DNA of 64,000 nt from contig NYMS01000063.1 of assembly GCA_002529455.1 (NCBI GenBank), positions 186,001-250,000 of the forward strand. Reading direction: 5' to 3'. Every line of letters starts with the position of its first letter. Position 1 is the first letter of the stretch. The translations under genes and the position numbers were made by a program. This document shows, piece by piece, positions 58,535 to 64,000 of this stretch. A model generated the notes under the pieces. That model worked only from the letters and a program-made list of their open reading frames with translations. It did no database searches and had not been told where the DNA came from. The stretch comes from Glycomyces fuscus (GTDB lineage Bacteria > Actinomycetota > Actinomycetes > Streptosporangiales > Streptosporangiaceae).

Positions 58535-59749
58535 TTGGCCGACCCCGTCCGGCTGTACGACCCCCGCTTCAACGCCGACCCGCAGGCCTCCTACCGGGCC
58601 ATGCGCGCCGAGCACGGCTCCGTGGTGCCCGTGCTCATGGAGGGCGACGTTCCCGCGTGGCTGGTCATCGGCTACCACGAGCTCCACCACGTCCTCAACA
58701 CCCCCGAGGTGTTCGCGCGCGACCCGCACCGCTGGAACGCCTGGGACCGGATCCCCGAGGACTGGCCGCTGCTGCCGGTGCTGGCGCCCCAGCCCAACCT
58801 GCTGTCCGCGGAGGGGGAGGAGCACCGGCGCCGCACGGCCGCGGTCAACGAGGCCCTGAACGGGGCCGACCCGCACGAGCTGCGCGCGGTCACCGCCCGC
58901 CTGGCCGACCGCCTCGTCGACGGTTTCTGCGCCTCCAGCGGCGCCGACCTGCGCCGGCACTACGCTCAGCGGCTGCCGTCCCTGGTCCTGTGCTGGATGT
59001 ACGGCCTGGAGGACGACCGCGGCGAGGCGGTCACCGCCCTGATGGGCACCCTGTTCGACGCCGGCCCCGACGCCGTCGGGGCCCACGCCGAGATCGTCGC
59101 CGAGTTCTCCGGGCTCGTCGCCGCGCGCCGCGCCGACCCCGGCCCCGACGTGGTGTCCCGCATGATCGCCCACCCCGCGGGCTACGGCGACGCGGACCTG
59201 GTCGCCGAACTGGTCGCCATCCTGGGCGGCGCCCACCAGACCACCTCCGAGTGGATCGGCAACGCGCTGCGCCTGATGCTCACCGACGAACGCTTCTCCG
59301 CCTCCATGTCGGGCGCCCGCAGCAGCGTCCGCGAGGCCCTGGCCGAGGTCCTGTGGGAGGACTCCCCGTCCCAGATGAACGCCGGGCGCTTCGCCGCCCG
59401 CGACGTCGAGCTGGACGGAAGGGTCATCCGCAAGGGGGACCTGCTCCTGCTGGGCTTCGCCGCGGCCAACAAGGACCCGCGGCTGCACGGCGGCGAGCGC
59501 GCGTCGGCCGTCCGGGGCAACCACGCCCACCTGTCCTTCTCCCACGGCGAGCACAGCTGCCCCCACGCCGCGCAGGGGATCGCCGAGGTCATGGCGGTCA
59601 CCGCGGTGGAGGTGCTGCTGGACCGCCTGCCCGACGTGGAACTGGCCATCCCCGCCGAGGAGGTCCGCTGGCGGCCCTCGCCCTGGGTGCGGGGAGTCGT
59701 GTCGCTGCCGGTCGCCTTCACCCCCACACCCCCGCAAGGAGCCCCGTGA
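58535..59749 (+). CDS. CYP157-like cytochrome P450 (second copy)
   Basis: 404 residues from TTG 58535, with GGAGG 7 nt upstream. It is closely similar to the first copy over the whole length (RAMRAEHGSVVPVLMEGDVPAWLVIGY in both). Heme loop FSHGEHSC (Cys 342). The K-helix is AEVLWED, again with Trp (W274) for the ExxR Arg. The I-helix GGAHQTTSEW is nearer to the standard AGxxT than in copy one. It overlaps the next gene by one base. Its N-terminus lacks the duplicated CPVSGPG prefix of copy one. Confidence 0.88.
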   Translation: MADPVRLYDPRFNADPQASYRAMRAEHGSVVPVLMEGDVPAWLVIGYHELHHVLNTPEVFARDPHRWNAWDRIPEDWPLLPVLAPQPNLLSAEGEEHRRRTAAVNEALNGADPHELRAVTARLADRLVDGFCASSGADLRRHYAQRLPSLVLCWMYGLEDDRGEAVTALMGTLFDAGPDAVGAHAEIVAEFSGLVAARRADPGPDVVSRMIAHPAGYGDADLVAELVAILGGAHQTTSEWIGNALRLMLTDERFSASMSGARSSVREALAEVLWEDSPSQMNAGRFAARDVELDGRVIRKGDLLLLGFAAANKDPRLHGGERASAVRGNHAHLSFSHGEHSCPHAAQGIAEVMAVTAVEVLLDRLPDVELAIPAEEVRWRPSPWVRGVVSLPVAFTPTPPQGAP

Positions 59750-60999
59750 TGCCCTGCCCCGTCCAGCACACGCCCGACGGAGTCCCGCTGGTGCACGCCG
59801 TCCCCGACGACGTGCAGGCCGACCGCGAACGCCTCCACCGCGCCGGGCCCGTCACCCGGGTCGAGCTGCCCGGCGGCGTCCGGGCCTGGGCCACCACCCA
59901 CCACGAGGCCAGCCGCGCCACCCTCAACGACCCGCGGTTCGTCAAGAGCGTCGACCACTGGGACGACTACCAGAGCGGCCGGATCCCCGAGGGCTGGCCG
60001 CTGATGGGCACGATCCCCACCGACAACACCAACATGCTGGCCCTGGACGGCGAGGCCCACCGGCGGATGCGCCGGCTCACCGCCAGCCCGTTCTCGGCGC
60101 GCCGGGTGGAGCGCCTGCGCCCGCGCATCGAGGAGATCACCGCCAGGGCCCTGGACGCCCTGGAGCCGCGCTCGCGCGAGCCCCTGGACCTGAAGGCGGA
60201 GTTCACCTTCCGGGTCCCCATGGGGGTGATCGGCGAGCTGTACGGGGTGGCCGAGGACGAGTACGCCCAGCTCGGCGAGATGTACGCCAAGCTCTTCTCC
60301 GGCACGACCGAGGAGGGCGAGCACCTGCGGATCTACGGCGCCCTGTTCCAGTTCTTCGCCGAGATGGTCGCCCGCAAGCGCGCCAGCCTGGACGAGCACG
60401 ACGACTTCACCGCCGACCTGCTCCGGGCCGGGGAGGACGGCGACTGCCTCAGCGACACCGAGGTCACCATCACCCTGCTGACGGTGGTGGCGGCCGGGCA
60501 CGAGACCACCGTCAACCTGCTCAACAACGCGGTGCGCGCCCTGCTCGCCCATCCCGACCAGTTCGCCCTGCTCAGGGCGGGAAAGGTCACGTGGGAGCAG
60601 GTCGTCGAGGAGACCCTGCGCTACGACCCGCCCAACAACGTCATGATGTTCCGCTTCGCCACCGAGGACGTGGAGGTGTGCGGGCGGACCATCCGCAAGG
60701 GCGAGGCGCTGATGACGCACTACGGCGCGGCCACCCGCGACCGCGCGGAGTTCGGGGAGGAGCCGGACCCCTCCGTCTTCGACCCGACGCGCACCCGGGG
60801 GCGCCACATCTCCTTCGGGTACGGCCCGCACATCTGCCCCGGGGCGCCGCTGTCGCGCCTGGAGGCCGGGATCATCCTGCCGATGCTCTTCGAGCGCTAC
60901 CCCGAGCTGCGGCTGGCCGTCCCCGACGAGAAGCTGGAGGTGCAGTCCGCGCTCTCGGTCACCAGCCTCAGGGAGTTCCCGGTCGTGCTGCGCCCCTGA
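59749..60999 (+). CDS. CYP154-like cytochrome P450 (second copy)
   Basis: 416 residues; ATG 59749 overlaps the previous stop. It starts MPCPVQH like the first CYP154 copy. AGHETTVNLLNNAVRALLAHPDQFALL, EETLRYDPPNN (ExxR intact) and FGYGPHICPGAPLSRLEAG (Cys 363) are all complete. Substrate-recognition regions (about 60-100 and 160-190) differ clearly from the first copy, so the two CYP154s may have different substrates. Last gene of the conservon operon. Confidence 0.92.
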   Translation: MPCPVQHTPDGVPLVHAVPDDVQADRERLHRAGPVTRVELPGGVRAWATTHHEASRATLNDPRFVKSVDHWDDYQSGRIPEGWPLMGTIPTDNTNMLALDGEAHRRMRRLTASPFSARRVERLRPRIEEITARALDALEPRSREPLDLKAEFTFRVPMGVIGELYGVAEDEYAQLGEMYAKLFSGTTEEGEHLRIYGALFQFFAEMVARKRASLDEHDDFTADLLRAGEDGDCLSDTEVTITLLTVVAAGHETTVNLLNNAVRALLAHPDQFALLRAGKVTWEQVVEETLRYDPPNNVMMFRFATEDVEVCGRTIRKGEALMTHYGAATRDRAEFGEEPDPSVFDPTRTRGRHISFGYGPHICPGAPLSRLEAGIILPMLFERYPELRLAVPDEKLEVQSALSVTSLREFPVVLRP

Positions 61000-61117
61000 A
61001 CGGCCCGGGGCCGGGGCGCCTCCCGTGCCAAGAAGTCCTTACGTTGCGCACCCCCCGTGTTGACGCCCTCCGGCCGTAGGCTCGGCTGGTCGCGGGTTCT
61101 CACGGGGGAGGGAACGG

Positions 61118-62083
61118 ATGACGCCGACCATGCTGGCCGCCGCCGCGGCCCTGGCCCTGTTCGCCGCCACCGGCTGCGGGGCGCCGTGGGACGCGCTCCC
61201 GGCGGGGAAGGCGACGGGGGAGGGGCGGACGGCCCAGCCCACCGACCTGCCCGGGCCGCGGCCGGGACGGCCGGACGCCGACGGCGCGCCGACCGGGCCC
61301 GAGCGGTCCGCGGCCCCGAGCGCCGAGCCCCGGGGCAGGCCCTCCCCGCCCGCCCCCCTCGCCGGGACCGGCGGGGAGGGCGCGCGCGTGGTGGCGGCGC
61401 CGGGTGAGGTCGTGGCGCAGTACGTGGACGCCCTGGCCCGGACATCGGACCCCCGGCGGATGCGCGAGGGGCTGCGCCACACCGCCGAGGACTCCGCCGC
61501 CCACGCCTACCTCCTCCACCGGGCGGCGGTCGCCCAGGCCCGGGCCGACGGGGGCCGCCCCGCCCGCGACGCCGAGGCCGGGCGCACCCCGGACGGCTAC
61601 GAGCTGTGCCCCGGCGGCGATCCGGCCGCCGAACCGGCCTGCGCGGACTACGGCGGCTTCACCGCCTGGGACGGCCTGCTCACGGACCTGCGCGTGGACG
61701 GCCGCGATCCGGGCCCCCGCCTGCTGGTCGCCGAGGACGTGGCGGACGGCTCCGAGGGGGTGCGGGCCCGGCTGCTGACCGCCTACCGCTCCACCGACGG
61801 GGGACCCCTGGCGGTGGCGGTGGAGTTCACCACCGACGGCAACGTCAGCCTCGACCTGCTCCAGGCCTCCTACTCCGGAGGCGAAGGACGCGGCGGTGCC
61901 GGGGGCGGCGGGGGCGGCGAGATCCGGGCGAGCGAGGCGGTGGGGCGCTACGAACTCGACGGCGGAGGCCGCACCCACGCCGCGTTCTTCTTCCCCGGGG
62001 CCGTCCCCGGGGGCACGCTCACGGTGGGCGGCTGCCTGGAGGAGTGCTCCGCCGTGGTCGACATCGAACTGCCCGTCGGGTAG
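61118..62083 (+). CDS. Lipoprotein of unknown function
   Basis: 321 residues from ATG 61118, with GGGGGAGGGAA about 4 nt upstream. Signal peptide with lipobox ATGC (C20), then a Pro/Gly/Arg-rich linker of about 70 residues. The globular part (about 95-321) begins VVAQYVDALARTSDPRRMREGLRHTAEDSAAHAYLLHRAA. It contains a Cys pair in LCPGGDPAAEPAC and a C-terminal pair in GGCLEECSAV, plausible disulfides. I do not recognise the fold. It is not tightly linked to the P450s (118-bp gap), so a role with the conservon is only possible. Confidence 0.75.
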   Translation: MTPTMLAAAAALALFAATGCGAPWDALPAGKATGEGRTAQPTDLPGPRPGRPDADGAPTGPERSAAPSAEPRGRPSPPAPLAGTGGEGARVVAAPGEVVAQYVDALARTSDPRRMREGLRHTAEDSAAHAYLLHRAAVAQARADGGRPARDAEAGRTPDGYELCPGGDPAAEPACADYGGFTAWDGLLTDLRVDGRDPGPRLLVAEDVADGSEGVRARLLTAYRSTDGGPLAVAVEFTTDGNVSLDLLQASYSGGEGRGGAGGGGGGEIRASEAVGRYELDGGGRTHAAFFFPGAVPGGTLTVGGCLEECSAVVDIELPVG

Positions 62084-62218
62084 CCGCGCCCGCCGGGGAA
62101 ACGGGACCCGGCCCCTCCCGTCGTGCCCGTCGCGGCCGACCGGTCCGGGCGCCCCCGGTTCCCGCGCCCCCCGGCGCAGGGCCACGCCGGACGGCGCCGG
62201 GCCCCTGCGGCCAACGTG

Positions 62219-63904
62219 TCAGCGCTCGCGGCGCACCCGGCCCTCGTCCCACACCGGCTCCGGCGCCTCGTACACGCCCCCGTCCGCGCCGAACACCACG
62301 AACCGGTCGAACCCGCGCGCGAACCACCGGTCGTGCGTCACCGCCAGGATCGTGCCGTCGTAGGCCTCCAGCGCCGACTCCAGCGCCTCCGCCGACACCA
62401 CGTCCAGGTTGTCGGTGGGCTCGTCCAGCAGCAGCATCGTCGACCCCGACAGCTCCAGCAGCAGGATCTGGAACCGCGCCTGCTGCCCGCCCGAGAGCGT
62501 GTCGAAGGTCTGCTCCGCGGCCGGTGCCAGCTCGTAGCGGTCCAGCGCACGCCCCGCCTCGTCGCGGGGCACGCCCCGGCGGGTGCCCTGTCCCCGGTGC
62601 AGGATCTCCAGCAGTGTGCGGCCCGCGAACTCGGGGTGCTCGTGGGTCTGCGCGAACCACCCCGGCAGCACCCGCGCGCCCAGCCGGGCCACCCCCGCGT
62701 GCTCCACCGGCGGCACCTTCGCCCGGTCCTCCTCCGGCAGCACCGAGGACTCCGGATCGCTGCCGCCCCCGGCCGCCAGCCGCAGGAAGTGCGACTTGCC
62801 CGACCCGTTGGAGCCCAGCACCGCCACCCGTTCGCCGTACCAGACCTCCAGGTCGAACGGGCGCATCAGCCCGGTCAGCTCCAGCCCCTCGCACACCAGG
62901 GCCCGCCTGCCCGTCCGGCCGCCGCGCAGCCGCATCCGCAGGTTCTGCTCACGGGGAAGCTTCTGCGGCGGGCCCGCCTCCTCGAACCTGCGCAGCCGGG
63001 TCCGGGCCGACTGGTAGCGCGAGGCCATGTCGGAGTTGTAGGCGGCCTTCTGCTTGTAGGTGGCCACCAGCGCCCTGAGCTTGGCGTGCTCCTCGTCCCA
63101 GCGCCGCCGCAGCTCGTCCAGCCGGTCGAACCTCTCCCGGCGGGCGTCGTGGTAGGTGTCGAACGCCCCTCCGTGCACCCACGCCGTGTTGCCCGCGGCG
63201 CCCAGTTCGACCGTGACGATCCGGTCCGGCACCCGGCTCAGCAGTTCCCGGTCGTGCGAGACGAACAGGACCGTCTTGGGGGTCGCCAGCAGCGCCTCCT
63301 CCAGCCAGCGCTTGCCCGGGACGTCGAGGTAGTTGTCCGGCTCGTCCAGCAGCAGCACCGGTGCCGGACCCCGCAGCAGGGCCTCGATGACCAGACGTTT
63401 CTGCTCCCCGCCCGAGAGCGTGCGCACCTCGCGCCACCGGCAGCGCTCGTAGGGGGTGCCCAGCGCCGCCGTGCAGCACTGGTCCCACACGACCTCCGCG
63501 TCGTAGCCCCCGGCGTCGCCGTAGCGGGCGATGGCCTCGGCGTAGCGCATCTGCGTCCTCTCGCCGTCGTCGACCATCATGGCCGCCTCGGCCGCCTCCA
63601 GGTCCGCGTGCGCCCGGCGCACCGGCGCGGGGGAGACCGAGACGAGCAGCTCGTGGACGGTGGTCTCGTCGCGCACGTGTCCGATGAACTGCGGCATCAC
63701 GCCGAGTTCGCCGTCCAGGGTGACCGCGCCGCTCTGGGGGCGCTGCTCACCGCGCACGATCCGCAGCAGGGTGCTCTTTCCCGCTCCGTTGGCGCCCACC
63801 AGCGCCGCCTTGGCGCCCTCGCCGACACGGAAGGACACCGAGTCCAGCAGAACCCGGCCGTCGGGAAGGGTGTGACTGACCTGGTTGACGTCGATGTAGC
63901 CCAA
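62219..63904 (-). CDS. ABC-F family ATPase
   Basis: 561 residues from TTG 63904, with GGAGAG 5 nt upstream; the longer frame to 63994 is not coding-like. Two NBDs: VGANGAGKSTLLRIV, LSGGEQKRLVIEALL, LLLDEPDNYLDV; then VLGSNGSGKSHFLRL, LSGGQQARFQILLLE, LLLDEPTDNLDV. The linker between them (about 250-320) is charged and Arg-rich. No TM segments. ABC-F proteins act on the ribosome; resistance-type members have long inter-domain arms, here of moderate length. The DEPDNYLD in the first Walker B is unusual (Asp for the common Thr). Convergent with the lipoprotein gene. Confidence 0.9.
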   Translation of the reverse strand: MGYIDVNQVSHTLPDGRVLLDSVSFRVGEGAKAALVGANGAGKSTLLRIVRGEQRPQSGAVTLDGELGVMPQFIGHVRDETTVHELLVSVSPAPVRRAHADLEAAEAAMMVDDGERTQMRYAEAIARYGDAGGYDAEVVWDQCCTAALGTPYERCRWREVRTLSGGEQKRLVIEALLRGPAPVLLLDEPDNYLDVPGKRWLEEALLATPKTVLFVSHDRELLSRVPDRIVTVELGAAGNTAWVHGGAFDTYHDARRERFDRLDELRRRWDEEHAKLRALVATYKQKAAYNSDMASRYQSARTRLRRFEEAGPPQKLPREQNLRMRLRGGRTGRRALVCEGLELTGLMRPFDLEVWYGERVAVLGSNGSGKSHFLRLAAGGGSDPESSVLPEEDRAKVPPVEHAGVARLGARVLPGWFAQTHEHPEFAGRTLLEILHRGQGTRRGVPRDEAGRALDRYELAPAAEQTFDTLSGGQQARFQILLLELSGSTMLLLDEPTDNLDVVSAEALESALEAYDGTILAVTHDRWFARGFDRFVVFGADGGVYEAPEPVWDEGRVRRER

Positions 63905-64000
63905 GACCGCTCTCCACAGGGGTTCTGCCGTACGCGTCCCGTCACCGCCGCGAGCGCCCCCGGAAGGCTTCCACGGCGCGACGCGCGCCCGCAACCGGTT

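Overview
The window is about 64 kb of very GC-rich DNA with the gene content of a filamentous actinomycete. It carries a WhiB-family regulator, RbpA, the actinobacterial histidine phosphatase/DUF3090/TIGR03843 trio, a complete conservon (cvnABCD) with paired P450s, an InhA-like FabI, a DUF397 relic and many probable leaderless starts. A Nocardiopsis-like (Streptosporangiales) host is my inference, not something the sequence proves. I saw no rRNA, tRNA, CRISPR array, transposase or phage gene. The region reads as chromosomal, part core and part accessory.

Layout. 1-4.7 kb: the 3' end of a sortase-anchored (LATTG) repeat protein, an MFS transporter, a GNAT acetyltransferase, a phosphoribosyltransferase/hydrolase fusion and a WhiB protein. 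5.4-12.5 kb: YccF and AI-2E-type membrane proteins, an ABC-F protein, a small HTH protein, an enoyl-CoA hydratase-like protein and a DEAD-box RNA helicase whose start site is base-paired by an 8-bp anti-Shine-Dalgarno sequence. 12.7-14.7 kb: a coupled two-gene operon of an HMGL-type lyase/synthase and a divergent YrdC/Sua5-like protein; I find no known pathway for this pair. 15.2-19.5 kb: a sodium:alanine/glycine symporter and a probably Zur-controlled zinc-linked pair (PF03773 permease plus TIGR03943 protein). 19.7-29.5 kb: an orphan histidine kinase, a VTT-domain protein, an orphan branched-chain-type binding lipoprotein, LysR, acyl-CoA dehydrogenase, Sfp-type phosphopantetheinyl transferase, DeoR and polyprenol-phosphate mannose synthase.

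29.7-41 kb: a MacB/FtsX-type ABC exporter divergent from a DesK/NarL-type two-component pair, then fabG-fabI (type II fatty acid synthesis), a further SDR, and a secreted serine hydrolase divergent from a TetR gene with two operator-like dyads between them. 41-48 kb: a decayed DUF397 gene, a large hairpin element, a RecD2-like protein that has lost its ATPase motifs, MarR, a rare LLM-oxidoreductase/FAD-oxidase fusion and an aldo/keto reductase. 48.2-52.3 kb: the conserved phosphatase/DUF3090/TIGR03843 cluster, a NagD-like HAD phosphatase, and rbpA behind an exact sigma-R consensus promoter.

53-61 kb: conservon cvnA-B-C-D followed by two tandem CYP157-like/CYP154-like pairs. Both CYP157-like members lack the K-helix Arg of ExxR and carry Trp there. 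The genes overlap by ATGA/GTGA-type junctions, so sensor, roadblock protein, DUF742 protein, GTPase and P450s are probably made together. 61-64 kb: a lipoprotein of unknown function and a second ABC-F protein.
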